The notes under the pieces are model-generated. The model made no database searches. It saw nothing but the letters and a program-made list of their open reading frames with translations, and was not told the origin of the DNA. DNA of 64,000 nt, taken from assembly GCA_018806985.1 (NCBI GenBank), contig JADANN010000422.1, forward strand, positions 1,262,001 to 1,326,000, written 5' to 3'. The stretch's first letter is position 1, and each line of letters begins with the position of its first letter. Of this stretch, positions 1-10,908 are shown piece after piece. A program made the position numbers and the translations under genes. The stretch is from Angiostrongylus vasorum (Eukaryota; Nematoda; Chromadorea; Rhabditida; Metastrongylidae).

Positions 1-12
1 ACAGGTATCATC

Positions 13-52
13 GGCTCTGATGAAGAACACGAAGACGTCAAAACGTTAGTCG
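13..52 (+). ncRNA. degenerate hammerhead-ribozyme-like motif
   Basis: The stretch has GGCT, then an intact CTGATGA box, a stem-II-like segment, AAAACGTT in place of GAAACGTC, and AGTC. AATAAA follows directly, as at several other copies of the motif in the window. The closing core is mutated, so it is probably inactive. It is likely the 3' end of a Penelope-like element lying mostly outside the window. Confidence 0.45.
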
Positions 53-600
53 AATAAAGATTATTTCTCAACCCCATGTAAGCTTATAAAAGAAGGAATA
101 CTGTTACAAAATTAGCTCCTGAAGTTCGAAAAAACATCTGCTAAAAGAATTTTACCTAAAACTTCCGTAATACAACGATTTTACAGCTTGAGTAAGAGAG
201 AAGCAATGCCTCATTTATCCCTAAGCTTTGCGACCTCCGAATATCATGAATTGAACGAAAACAAAAGGATAACATACTATGGTATTTCCTCCTGTCTGTG
301 CCATTTTCGTGGGATGTCAGTCTAAACAAGTGCTATCAACTACTGTACTCAATAGAGCACCTATAGATCTACTACAACACAAAAAGCGTTACTGTAAGCA
401 AAACCCTTCGAACAAACTACAACAGCTGTACATGGAACGTTTGGCTTCCTGATGTGCTCGAAACAGTAATAAACAAGCAAACACTAAGTTCAGTAAACAC
501 GAAGTGTTAATTTTTTTTAAATTCAAGAACAAACTGCAGTCTCGACGGATTTCGCTTTCCCAAGAGCCTGAAAAGGTCAAGCTGACCGCTATGTACCCAA
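53..600. other. no gene recognised
   Basis: AT-rich sequence without a convincing exon, tRNA-like head or repeat match to the rest of the window. The short minus-strand open frame here has no recognisable protein features. Confidence 0.4.
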
Positions 601-630
601 CCAATCACTTCCATAACCAAGCAGAGAAGG

Positions 631-663
631 TGCTGAAGACGAAATCCGTCGAAACGTCAGCAT
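631..663 (+). ncRNA. hammerhead-like motif remnant
   Basis: TGCT is followed by GAAGA, a potential stem II (GACG/CGTC), GAAACGTC and AGCA. TGCT and AGCA are complementary and could form stem I. The CT of the CTGAAGA box is not present in addition to the stem, so this looks like a deletion derivative. Confidence 0.35.
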
Positions 664-819
664 ATTCGTGAGCAAACCCTAAGTTATTAGTTCGAAATGA
701 GGCCCGCCGCCTATGATTGCAACATCTGCTCCTAGGACTCCCGTTCGATACGACGAAGATGAACTTCTCAAAATGCATATCAAACGTAAATTGCAAGCAC
801 CACATCAAAGCACTCACCA

Positions 820-900
820 ACCCGCTGTGCCGACTGACGACCGACTGAGTATTTATACACGCACGCGCGCGTGACGTCATCACACCGCGCCGCTACTTAG
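820..900 (-). promoter_or_regulatory. TATA- and CRE-containing promoter-like stretch
   Basis: Read on the minus strand, a CRE palindrome TGACGTCA (872-879) is followed by a CG-alternating run and TATAAAT (851-857). A TCAGTCGG-rich stretch about 25-30 bases further on resembles an arthropod or nematode initiator. Downstream on the same strand is the complement of the hammerhead remnant at 631-663. The layout suits the internal promoter of a mobile element, or of a gene reading leftward. No product is recognised. Confidence 0.35.
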
Positions 901-963
901 ATGTGCAGGTGGGCGGAGCCAACGCAGCCCTCATTTTGCGCGGGAATTTTGAATGCAGAACTT

Positions 964-1360
964 CGTTTGTTGCGGGTCATCGTGTAGGTGGTGTTTCTTC
1001 TCACTGATCGTCCAATGATTGTTGCATATTTGTGATGTCAAGGTGATTTTCTCTACTCGAAAGACTTGAAAACATCATCGTATTCCTCGTTCGAAGGTTG
1101 TTCTTGTTAAACCTGATTAATGCGGTTGTCTCGCTTTCATGTTATGCGCGTGAGACCTCAACTCACAGGGGCGACTTTGTTTAGGATTTTGTTATAGATA
1201 GGAAAGGAGTTGTATTTTGTGTTTTAGGTTTTTATTTCGGAGTTACTTATAGGAAAAATCACGTGTTCAGTCCACCTGATGCTTTGCTTGTGCAGTTACG
1301 TCTTTGATTTTTTGATTATCGACATGTATCGGAACTTTGTATTGTAGAACAAAGTACAAA
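964..1360. other. no gene recognised
   Basis: T-rich noncoding sequence between the promoter-like stretch and the first RepA copy. No exon or repeat supported. Confidence 0.4.
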
Positions 1361-1364
1361 GCCT

Positions 1365-1756
1365 TTGCCTCCCAACGGTTTGCCGCCTCACCTTGGCTGG
1401 GAGATGTTCCTCGGTGTCTGGCAGCGATGTAAAGGGGGGATTTATACCCCCGGCAGGGCCTTCCAAACTGGGAAGGAGTCCGGCATTTCCATCAGAAAGC
1501 CCAGCTAAGAGTAAACCATTGCCAAGGTCCACCACCGTCTTGTTATCAAACTAGTCGCATGGTGGCAAATCTTCCTCTGATCCACAAGGACTGCGACTGC
1601 CTGTCGTGGTGACGACTTGGGGGCAGACTTTGGCCAGGCTGTCCTCGGGATTCCAGGGAACCACGATGGCTTAACTAGCAAATCTCTGAAAAATGGTGAT
1701 TATGCTGGGGGCCCGCACAACTAGTGAGGATGGGCCGTTCAAGTATCAAGTATCAA
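1365..1756 (+). repeat. RepA copy 1 (SINE-like, AAGTATC tail)
   Basis: First of ten copies of a ~390-bp repeat. It starts near CCCAACGGTTTGCCGCCTC and ends in a tandem tail of AAGTATC units (1740-1756). A weak pol III A box (TGGCTGGGAGATG) lies near the 5' end. The last ~45 bases resemble the 3' end of RTE-B. Short minus-strand frames inside it are spurious. Confidence 0.7.
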
Positions 1757-1774
1757 GTAAACAGTAATAACAGC

Positions 1775-1945
1775 GAAAATAAGGTCTCCTTTATCCCGCC
1801 TTTTGTTTCCAACGAAGTAAGTGCAACGATAAAACGTTGCTTAAGAAGGGCCAGTCTAGATAATTCGGTAACAGTGATGAAAATACCACCGGACTCTCTA
1901 TGATCTGAGTTAGTGGTGGTGCGAGAGAAAGCAGTTATGGATTGT
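1775..1945 (+). mobile_element. Penelope-like element fragment (before the endonuclease domain)
   Basis: The plus strand reads PPFVSNEVSATIKRCLRRA, then a spacer and IPPDSL before an in-frame stop. This matches the segment just before the Cys-rich and GIY-YIG region of the Penelope-like ORF at 51704-52531 (PFISNEVSYAIKRCLRKS, IPPNTL). It is short and interrupted, hence a relic. Confidence 0.6.
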
Positions 1946-3480
1946 TTCTCAAGCACTATTTGGAAAACACAAGTAGTCGAATTTCTATAGATAATATCTT
2001 GCTCTATCTATTAAACCTTTCTCAGTCAGCCCACCAGCAATGGCTGACTAAGAACGTTTAATTTAGAAAGGTGCGATTTGAAGGGCTGGCGCAGCAGTTT
2101 TCGGAGTGGCGGTATGTTCTAACAGACACCGGGCCGGCTGCTGAGCTTGATGACTAATATATTTCGAATTTCAATAAAGCACACAAGACGATGACTCTGA
2201 GGTGACAAACATACGGCCACATTCTACTATATAAAATTCTTGGAGATACAAACATCAGGAGCGTCGATTGATTTACTGGGACTACGGAATTTGAAATTAG
2301 TCGGAAGCCAAGGGAGGACCTAGGAGTAACAAAGATATTCATTAATTTGAATGGAGAAATTTCTAGTGCTGCTTGGATGTGGACTAGTCTTTCCTGTATT
2401 GTTGCCATCTGCAACATTCATTACGTAATTCCCACCTCGTTGCCACTGTGGGTGTTCATAGGTGTTGAAGTGTACTGTATAGCATAGCATTAATTTGTCT
2501 AGCAAATTCATCCAAGTTCTGCAATGGTAAGGGGACATATTAAAGTGGGAAGAGTAGAAGTACCGGCTTCAGTTGCAAAGTTGGGAAACCATCAGCAACT
2601 ATTATCTGCCGAAGATTATCGTGTTCCTGAGCTAAGACGGAGCAGTCATTGAATGTAAAAGGACAACTGAGAAAATCGTCCCTGATTTTTTATTCTGTTC
2701 TACCGTTCGATCTCGTTCGCCTAACCCCACATCAGATCAAAAGCTTGGATAAGACGTTCCAGTAATACTCTTCTCCGATGACCGATGTTTCACGTCTCTA
2801 ATGAACAGTACAGCATGCAGTTCAAACGGAATCAGACCTATATAGTTGAAATAACTTCCGTTAATATCTGTCAGCAAACTGAACCGGATTTTCACAACCC
2901 ATCTGGTAATACGCAACGTACCTATTAATTACTTATTTGGGTACTTGAACGAATGCTAGCGTCGTTCATGCTCGTGGTATGCTTGGTTCGCAGCGTGATG
3001 ACGTTCACGAGGCCCAATACGTATTCCTGCAATCGTTTTCATCTGTGAATGAAAATGGCTGACGTTAGCCACGAACACGTCAGACCATCGTATATGTGGT
3101 CGTTAAAGAGGACCCTTGTACTGTTCTTTACAACCATTTGTTATTAGATGACCGGCCCATCTGTGCTTCGCTATTAAATTTGAGGTTCCAGCTGAGTGGA
3201 AAAAGGTGAAATCGGTTTGTTGCTCAGTAAAGGAAACCTGAAACATATCTGTATTTCTCGCCTTATCTGCCCAATACTTCTGATGCAGCGCAGCAGGTCA
3301 AAACAGAAGACCTTGGTAAACTACTTTGTTAGATATCCGTGATTGGAGGCTAAGTGACGTTTTTTTTTAAACTATTCGACAGCACTCTTGAAAACATCAT
3401 GTGAGAAGCGTAGTAGAACTACATAGGAGCGAAAGTCGATCACCAATAATACCATGTCTATTACGTTAGTGACTTTTTTC
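1946..3480. other. no gene recognised
   Basis: About 1.5 kb without a supported gene. On the minus strand near 2530 an acceptor-like TACCATTGCAG precedes a short open run (NLDEFARQINAMLYSTLQHL), but no partner exon was found. The rest is AT-rich. Confidence 0.35.
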
Positions 3481-3749
3481 TCACAAGAACAAACAACAAC
3501 CAACCAGTGGAAAAAGCATTGACTGATTTGGATCAAGTGTGACGTTGTCTACAAGTAAGTTCCAGGAAACGGTGTTGATAGAAGCATTGTCTTCAAGTGA
3601 GAAAAGAGAAAAGAAGGGATTTGTTATGAATAACAACTTCAAACACGGCGGAACGAACTGTCTGAATTCGCCAGTTATGCACACCGGCGTTGATCACGAA
3701 AAAGTGGTGGATGTTAGCCAAACAAACCACCCCAAGAAATCTATCTAAC

Positions 3750-3901
3750 ATCCGGCACCACTCCAGAAGTTTTTGTTTAGCCTCATACCCTTGTTCTTGT
3801 GATTTCTGTTCCATAAATCGGTTTTGCTCTGCGTTTTGAAAGAATTTCTGCGCTTTTCTTATCCCTATGTATGCTCCACATTCTTCCACACGTCCTCCCA
3901 T
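3750..3901 (-). CDS. candidate small exon of an unrecognised protein
   Basis: From an ATG at 3901 the minus strand is open for 50 codons with polar, coding-like composition: starts MGGRVEECGAYIGIRKAQKF and continues Gln/Glu/Lys-rich to KLLEWCRM. A possible GTTAGA donor follows at 3749. The frame stays open to 3593, but the downstream part looks less protein-like. I do not recognise the family. No partner exon was identified, so this could be a first exon or a chance open frame. Confidence 0.3.
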
Positions 3902-4289
3902 GTTTGTGATCCGTATAAAACCCTTGCATATAAAGAAAAAACCCTCGTCCACTAAAGTTTAGCAAGGACTATTGTGATATTTACCTTTCAGTTTGGTATG
4001 CTCTCATTTCAAACAATGCCAAACTTCATCACAGCCACTGAAAGTTGGAAAACAACGAATTTCTTCTTAGAAATAGTACTGCATACTGCATGCGTTTCCA
4101 TTTCTTCGAGAGAGAGCTGTTTCTGCGCCTCCCTCACTGACCACATTCTCTAGATCAGATACTCTCTCCAACTGCAATAGTCTATCGTTAGAGAATGAGA
4201 AATAAATGAGGAATTGTTTAAAAAAATCACCTCCCATGGACGACGCTTCCCCCACAAGATCTGGGTTGGATAAGCTGTCGATTGATTAG

Positions 4290-4680
4290 AAGGAGCTTTA
4301 TTCTTTTTTATTTTATATGACGCATCTTCACATCTATTGTGCGGATCCCAGAACTTCCCACATTCTATTCGTTTCCTCGCATCCATCGTCCACGAAGATC
4401 TTCTAGCTTTTGCGTATGGCTTCGGTCATTGCTTGAAGATTTTCATTTCATCTTGAATGTTGTAGAATGCTGATCGAGCAGTTCTCCTTGGAGTCTTGAG
4501 ATAGCCGAGCTGGAGCGTTCCCAATTGGATTGCAGAGCGATTTTTTCCCAGACAAGGCCGGTACCAACTTCCCGAGCCCGAAGGGATGAGAGGCTTGGTT
4601 GGCCCGGAGCGCAATCGAACTAGCACCATGCTCGTGATGACGGACATCACTCCAACTGTGCTATCCGCTCCATGATTAGA
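4290..4680 (-). mobile_element. SINE-2 copy (tRNA-derived)
   Basis: On the minus strand the head reads GGAGCGGATAGCACAGTTGG (tRNA A-box-like), then a B-box-like GCTAGTTCGATTGCGC near 4615. The body carries the shared TTGTCTGGGAAAAAA block, and the tail at 4300-4320 is an ATATAAAATAAAA run. The same body recurs at 10270, 18640, 33610, 35235, 37870 and 61085. Confidence 0.7.
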
Positions 4681-4736
4681 AGAAATATAGGGGAAAAAAA
4701 AACTTTTGCGCACAAAAATAAACCACCGGGAAGAGA

Positions 4737-5280
4737 ATGGCTTCTATAGATGTCCTACTCGCTACTCCAGTAAAAACCCTTATGACATCTATAGGTGTCA
4801 CTTGTATCGAGAGCGTGAAGTCCATTAGACATAAAAGAAACATTACTTACTTGAAAGTACAGCCTATAAAGCTATTCCTCCACCAATTTTTTGAACGACT
4901 GGTACGGTTGCCAGTGAATTTCCTATCTTTCCACGTTGTGTGCTTGATTATCTTGCTGATTTCTAGTCGGGAGGACCACTTTACGATTTGTTGTGAAAAA
5001 CTGGCCATCGGGTGGTGGAGGATTCCCGGTGTGCGCTTGAGATTTCGTGGAACTCAGTCACCAACGTCTCATCTCCACCTGTTGTCATTCGTTTTCCCTT
5101 TCCCTCCATCTTCATTGCCTTTGTAAACTCCGTAAGCCGCTCGTTCCCTCTTGATGAGTTTGGTTTTCTGATTCAGTTTCATAGATTCGTTTCACTGACT
5201 GCCTTTCTTGGTGGGGGAAACTTAAAGACTGTCATAACCTCAGCAGACAAAACAATGCGTGAAGGACTAATCGCCTAGTG
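4737..5280. other. open frames of uncertain origin
   Basis: A plus-strand frame of 129 codons starts at 4737 and another overlaps it to 5278, but neither has recognisable domains. The minus strand encodes a basic run (MKLNQKTKLIKRERAAYG) like the linker between endonuclease and RT of RTE elements, so this may be an old retroelement relic. An inverted repeat (CTATAGATGTC/GACATCTATAG) lies at 4743-4794. Confidence 0.25.
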
Positions 5281-5504
5281 AACAGCTTCTTTTTAAGCAT
5301 TCATCGTTTTTCTGTCATTGAACCAAAAGCAGTGCATTGAAATCACACGTGATCTGGCGCTATACCTCAAGCTGGCTTTTTGACCTGAGCCAGGCACATT
5401 CAGTGCTAATGTAAGACTCAGTGCGGCTGTAAAATAAATTCTTAGTACGACGTCTCCTTTATTAATAGAATGTTATCATAATAGTAATTGTAAATAAGAC
5501 ATCC

Positions 5505-5855
5505 ACAATAGTAATGATGCCGTTTATCACGAGCCTAGTGTTGGTTCGAGACTGGCCCTGGCCCATCATCCCTCCGGGGTCGAGAGCTTTGTGCTTCACT
5601 TGTTCGGAAAGAACCACTCTCCGCATTCCAGTCGGGAACACTCCAGTCCGACTATCTCAGGATTCAGGGAGAATTACTCGACCAGCATTCTACTGCATTC
5701 AAGAAGAGAGGAAAATCCTCAAATAGCAGCCGAAGCCACACGTAAAGTTGGAAGATCTTCATGGGCAATGGATGCAGGAAACGAATTGGATGTAAGATGT
5801 GCTGGGATCCGCACAGTAGACGTGATAAGGGGGTCAAATAAAATAAGATAAAAAA
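5505..5855 (+). mobile_element. SINE-2 copy
   Basis: Plus-strand copy of the body and tail: ATCACGAGCCTAGTGTTGG, GGTTCGAGAC (B box), the TCCAGTCGGGAACACTCCAG block and GGGATCCGCACAGTAGACG, ending in AAATAAAATAAG. The tRNA-like head is eroded. Confidence 0.6.
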
Positions 5856-5884
5856 ACATCCTATGTGATTACATATTTGTGAGT

Positions 5885-6230
5885 AACCACAATGATTCTG
5901 AGATATTTGAAAACTCAGACGCCAGTCCAGATTCGAACTCGCCATCACTCTTTCCGGGTGTTCACATGTCACTAACCGTACTACTGTGGTCCTTATTTTG
6001 CCTGTACCTCGTCCAGTTTTTTAACATAACGCTGCTACCAACAATTACTCATCAGCGGAAGTGATCTGAGAAGCACAAATCGGCACTGAATCCAGTTAAG
6101 CTGAGGATGCAGTCGAAATCACGGTGTGCAACGTCCATTTGCTGCCTTTAATTTTTTTTGCCATGGCAGGGTACTTTGTGGTAAAAACTCAGCTTAACTC
6201 TGTGCAACGCCGATTTGTGTTCCCCAGGTT
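5885..6230 (-). mobile_element. SINE-3 copy (eroded)
   Basis: Contains the TGATTCTGAGATATTTGAAAA block, a B-box-like CCAGATTCGAACTCGCC and the downstream CAATTACTCATCAGCGGAAG and AATCCAGTTAAGCTGAGG blocks seen at 12435 and 13780. Orientation is inferred from the B box, which lies on the minus strand. Confidence 0.55.
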
Positions 6231-6625
6231 ATTCCTGTTGACGGGTGATTGCTGATTGCATCGTTTATAGAGAATATTTACGAGAAATATTCTCTGCCTT
6301 CCATGTTGACATGTTTTGCATTAAACGTGTATCTGACCTTGTTATTCCTGTCATGTAAACTACTGCATCACAAATTACTTGACACAACGCCCACGTGGCT
6401 GCCCCTACATTGATACTTCTTCTCGACCATCGGAAACGCCAACGGACACGGTAACACTGCGTGGTGATTTGACCCAGTAGTGACCTTCGCCATTCTTTTT
6501 AGATGTTAGCCACGACCCCTAGCTGGACGCTGTCTCTTCGGAGGACGCATGAAGATCGCCGTTGTCATTCCTCATCACCGTATCGTTAGGGTAAAAAAAT
6601 AAGCCGACATAAAGGCAAAAAAGAG
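6231..6625. other. no gene recognised
   Basis: Noncoding stretch between two SINE-3 pieces. No exon or RNA gene supported. Confidence 0.4.
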
Positions 6626-6629
6626 TCCA

Positions 6630-6752
6630 TTATTCAGTGGACAACAAGTGAGCCCTCGGAAAGGGTAATCGCGGGTTCGAATCCGGCTTGGGGGTCTGAT
6701 TTTTGCAAATATCTCAGCATCGTTTTTAGATCTATTCCACACAATACCCTGC
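6630..6752 (+). mobile_element. SINE-3 head with good B box
   Basis: The B box GGGTTCGAATCCGGC at 6672-6686 is close to a tRNA T-loop consensus. It is followed by the SINE-3 body block TTTTGCAAATATCTCAGCATC. The 5' half does not fold as a tRNA, so this is a tRNA-derived SINE rather than a tRNA gene. Confidence 0.55.
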
Positions 6753-6754
6753 CA

Positions 6755-7240
6755 TCGAACGCCCTTTCGGGTTCAGGTGAGTGAGGTCCATTTATTTCAC
6801 TGTGTTTAGTTTTTTGACACACACGTATAGCTTGGTGAGCTTTGAACGCGATGGCTAGGGTATACCCACGGGTAGCTTGCCAGTCTGTCCCAGAGTAGAC
6901 GGTGAGTTTATTGGCTGGAGGCGAGTCCTAACCGCCTCCCACATAATTCCCCTGTTACATGATTGCAGGGGTTTTGGCCGAGTTGACTCATACAATACAA
7001 TCCGCATGAACGAGAACAACCCATGCACGCATGTATGAAATACATGTATAAACACGTAAATACTGAAGAAGGTATCTGTCAAATCGGCGCAGCAGAAGCA
7101 GATAGTCCATACCTTGGATCTACCTGTGCCTCAGGTATGCAGGGGTCGTCGTTGGTCCACGATTAACCCCCTATCCCTATCCACCCCTAGGGACGAACCA
7201 CGTTGCCTCACGACTAACCGAGATGAGATCCCTCTATCAG
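6755..7240 (-). mobile_element. RTE-A 5' region, inverted fragment
   Basis: On the minus strand this matches the 5' part of the RTE-A copy starting near 45940: GAGGGATC..., the GGAGGCGGTTAGGA block, CTGGCAAGCTACC and AAGCTATAYGTG blocks occur in the same order. It lies head-to-head with the forward RTE-A body that begins at ~7255, indicating an inversion or two insertions. Confidence 0.6.
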
Positions 7241-7254
7241 CGTGTTACGTGGCC

Positions 7255-9480
7255 ATTTCATTTATTGCGGAAATGAGAAGAAGCCGCTAAATTCGGAAAA
7301 CAAATATATTTATCTGCATGTTCTTACGAACCGATCTTGTTGTGCTGATACGAGGTTGGTATAACTTGTCGTTGTTGCTGTTCTTTTTGCTATTGTCGTT
7401 GTTGTTACTTTTGTTGTTGGTCAGTTGCTGACGTGTCGGCGATTTCTCCTTCCTCAGAGCCGTGATGTTGCGAGTGGGACTCAAAAAACAAGGTCCCAAA
7501 ATCACCGTAAACTGGATTAACATAGTTCATTAGTCGGTTGTTAGGAAGATGCCGTTCCTGATAACATCGACCAAGAATAAGATCGGCTCATTCAACATTT
7601 CACATCAAGGCTATGAAAGCCAACTCGCTGAAATTGCAAAGGAATGCAGACAGGTGATAGAAGAAAATCTTAAATAAAGAAAAGAGCCAATTATGGTAGA
7701 AGCTGCAGATGCTGCGTAAAGCATTCCCAAAGTCCACCGAAGCTTCGCCAGTTACAAGACACTCCGACACCCAGATGGAACAGCTACAGCTTCCAGAAAG
7801 GCAATAGAGGAAGTCATTCACTACTACTACTTAGATCTCTCCAATAGCCACGTCCTCTGTCCTCATATGAAATAACGGAGGATGGATTGTTGTCCCTCCG
7901 GCTTTCATTCCCGAAATCCGATATGCTATCGTGTCGGTGAAGAATCGAACAAAACCAGGTCCGGATAGGACACGATCTGAACATTTGAAAAACCTCCCTC
8001 CAGTCCTTATAAACACACTGGCTCGCCTCTTCACACGTTACCTGATAGAATGGATAGAATGTAAGGTTTTTACTCACTGGATGACTAGCATGACCATGCT
8101 ATTGTTCAAGAAGGGTGAACGTGGGGTAACGGCGAGTATCGCTCAACCTCCCCGATATCGGCCACTGTCGCTCAATCTGCTTACTGTGTGTCGTCTACAA
8201 ACTTTTCACTCTAGTTATCCTGAACAAGACTGACAGAACACTGCACGAAAGGCAGCCATTTGAGCGGACAGGGTTTCGAAAAGGTCTTAGTACCACAGAC
8301 CACATCTGCACGACAACAAGACTCGTTGAAGTATAGCGAGTGCACAGAAACCGCTCTGTCTCACTTTCATCGATTCAAAGAAGGCCTTTGATTCGGTTGA
8401 TATAGAAGCAGTTATGTAAGCCCTGCACAGACGAGACCTCCTACTCAGTATATGAAGATTCTTCGTGAGCGATATGAAATTCCACAGCCAGAATATCACC
8501 ATGCCACAATGATATTAACATTGGCATCAAAAGAGTGGTTAGGTAAGGCGATACCGTCTCACCAAAATTATTTACCGCCACCCTCCAGAACGCCATGCGA
8601 ACACTGGAATGGGATAATATGGGAGTGAAAATCGATGGTCGGCAATTACACCGTTTTCGCTTTGCTGATGACATCGATCTTACAACACACTAGCCAAATG
8701 GAAGGAACGCTTGCCGGCTTTGATAAAGCCTGTGGAAAGATTGGTTTTCGACTAAATTTCACAAAAACGCTGTTCATGAGGAACGGTTTGCTTTCGTATG
8801 CCCTATTCACGCTCAAAGGAACGAATATCTCCGAATGCTCCAGTTCTGTCTGTCTAGGTCGGGAAATCAACATTTTGAACGACTTATCTCCAGAGCTGAT
8901 CAGAAAGAAACGAGCGGCTTGGGGTGCTTTCAAGAGCATCGAGGATGTAGTGAAGAGAACAAGGAACACCCGACTCCGTGTCCACTCTTTCGATTCAACG
9001 TTACTTCCAGCGTTAACGTATGCGTCAGAAACCTGGTCGCTACGTAAACAGGATGAAAGATCAGTCAACGTTATTGAAGGCATACTCGAAAGGGCGATGC
9101 CAGGAGTATCCTGTATCACACAAGTGAGGGAAAGGATCTGAAGCCCCGATCTACGTCAACGACGAAAAATCAAAGATTCTGTTCCATACGTCAGACTGTA
9201 GATGATAAGGTGGGCTAGGGCACATAATGCATAAGGACGACAAATGTCAAATGTACTGCAGGAAGACCACAGACTAGATGGTCAGGGTTCGTTGTGAAAA
9301 CGCTAGAAGAATATGATGTTTAACGCGTCCCTGGAGCGAGCAGAACCCACTGGGATACTACTACACGCGACAGGGAAATATGGAACATTTATTATCGCCA
9401 GGTCTAGTCGTTTGACGATCAATGGGACGACAGATGACACAGGTGATGATTTGCCATAAAAAAATAATAAGCAGTAAAAA
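7255..9480 (+). pseudogene. RTE-A non-LTR retrotransposon body, degenerate (RT)
   Basis: A relic of an RTE-clade reverse transcriptase. Matches to the fuller copy at 45940-48940 begin at GAAGCCGCTAAATTC. The RT fingers region (TRYLIEWIE, LLFKKGE) is at 7950-8130, the TLIDSKKAFDS-like block near 8370, and the palm is FADDIDL near 8660. Then come GCGKIGFRLNFTKT, SECSSSVCLGREI, KRAAWGAFKSIEDVVK and the SETWSLRKQDERS block to 9070. Frames change several times, and stops interrupt the ORF. A minus-strand repeat with a hammerhead-like motif is inserted at about 7300-7490. Confidence 0.8.
7426..7461 (-). ncRNA. hammerhead-ribozyme-like motif
   Basis: On the minus strand: GGCT, CTGAGGA box, a stem II of GG-G/CGCC type with an AAAT loop, GACACGTC, AGCA. 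The 3' AGC pairs with the 5' GCT as stem I. One core change (GACA for GAAA) would probably abolish cleavage. A CAACAACAA-rich stretch and AACCTCGTATCAGC follow, exactly as after the motif at 56061. Confidence 0.5.
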
Positions 9481-9830
9481 AAAGTTGTCTGCTTATGGAC
9501 ATCTACCCGTTCTACAGGCAGTAGTTTTCGCTCCTTATAAAACAATGCTGCGATCTACCTACATAGGGTTTCCTCGATGATTTCTTTTCTCGTCCTGATG
9601 AGTGGTCTCAAGATGTTGCACACTGGTCTTCAAGCGCAGCATGAACGCCTCCATTCCTTCCGAAAAGATAACAATTCCTACATTGAATGCTCCTCACCGG
9701 CAACATTGTCTGTGCAGAGTGAAGAAACTCGTACAAAAGAATTTTCTTGTGTGTTGTTGGATGTAAGGAATAGCCTACTATGGACGACTTCCTCTCTGTC
9801 GTCTGCGTAGATAAAAAAAAGGATGAAACT
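9481..9830. other. no gene recognised
   Basis: Sequence after the RTE-A tail with short frames on both strands and no supported exon. Confidence 0.35.
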
Positions 9831-9834
9831 CTCG

Positions 9835-10060
9835 GCATTGATCAATCCTTTAGGGATGCTCGATGCATTCGACTTCATCAAGCATCGTAAGAGGTGATTT
9901 AATACATATGTGCCCTATACAATGACTCACGGTGGCCTACTGATGTTGCCAATTTGCGGACCCCCGGAACGATGATAGGGTTGGTGAGCCTGGAGCTTGC
10001 TGGATCAAACTTATGTGTATTGCAGGGCGCCTCCTAGCATTGCGCTACACGCGTTCTTGT
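9835..10060 (-). mobile_element. SINE-1 copy (eroded)
   Basis: Contains the family blocks CGGCATTGATCAATCC, GCATTCGACTTCATCAAGC, CAATGACTCACGGTGGCCTA and GTATTGCAGGGCGCCTCC in minus-strand order, with heavy divergence. Confidence 0.55.
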
Positions 10061-10269
10061 TACATGACATCTCTGTACGATGGGAAATCGACTGTGCAGA
10101 AGAGCTATAATCAAATTCTGTGCGCCAAAATTAAATAAATCTGCCACCCATGAGGAAATGACATTTGTTTGAGCCACACTAGGGACAGTGCTGCCCCCAA
10201 ATATCACTCTATGCGAGGCCGTTGGAAAACTGTTAATGTTCTCTACTTTTGACTCATTTTATTTTGATT

Positions 10270-10640
10270 TTTAACTTTATTTTATATGACCCATCTTCAC
10301 GTCTACTGTGCGGATCTCAGCACTTCTCACATCCATTCGTTTCATCGCATCCAAAAAGGTCTTCCAACTTTTACGTGTGGCTTCTGCTGCTGCTTGAGAA
10401 TCTTCCATTTAAGCTTGAATGTGGTAGAATGCTATTCGAGTCGATTCTCCCTTGAGGTTTGAGATAGCCGGGCAGGAGCGTTCCCCAATTGGACTGCAGA
10501 GAATAATTTTTTTTCCCAGACAAGTCTAGCACCATTTTTCCGACCTCGGAGGTTTGCGGGAGCTTGGTGGGGAGGAGCAGGGATCGAACCATCACCGTAC
10601 TCGTAATGATGGGTATCACTACCACTGTAGTACCCGACCT
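10270..10640 (-). mobile_element. SINE-2 copy
   Basis: The tail at 10275 (TTTATATGACCCATCTTCAC) and the CTACTGTGCGGATCTCAGCA block lead into the TTTTTTTCCCAGACAAGTC block. A minus-strand tRNA-like head ends near 10640. It sits just upstream of the methyltransferase gene. Confidence 0.7.
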
Positions 10641-10908
10641 CTCTTTGATTCACTAAGTGTAATAATCCTTTGTATAGCCAACTTTTTAAAATACAGCAAT
10701 AGCATATGTAATTGCGTACCACACTTTCTGTTTCACGGCAGATTTTTTTTATTACTTCACATGCCAATGTTGAATGGTATAGAAATGGTTTGGAGTTATC
10801 CAGAGTTGTTTGTATTTGGTGTGTATTAGTGGTGATTAGATTGGTGATGTTAAGTTTATTGCTATAGTAGTCCGATTTCATTTGTAATTAGTTCTTTTAT
10901 AGAGAACA

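Noticed and set aside
4743..4794. CTATAGATGTC inverted repeat as a terminator or regulatory hairpin
   Set aside because: A single short hairpin in AT-rich eukaryotic DNA; no gene context supports a function.
6640..6700. tRNA gene suggested by GGGTTCGAATCC
   Set aside because: Only the T-loop half is tRNA-like; upstream arms do not pair and the same body recurs as SINE-3.
8646..9119. 157-codon minus-strand frame
   Set aside because: Exact antisense of the RTE-A reverse transcriptase palm and thumb; the plus strand carries the recognisable motifs.
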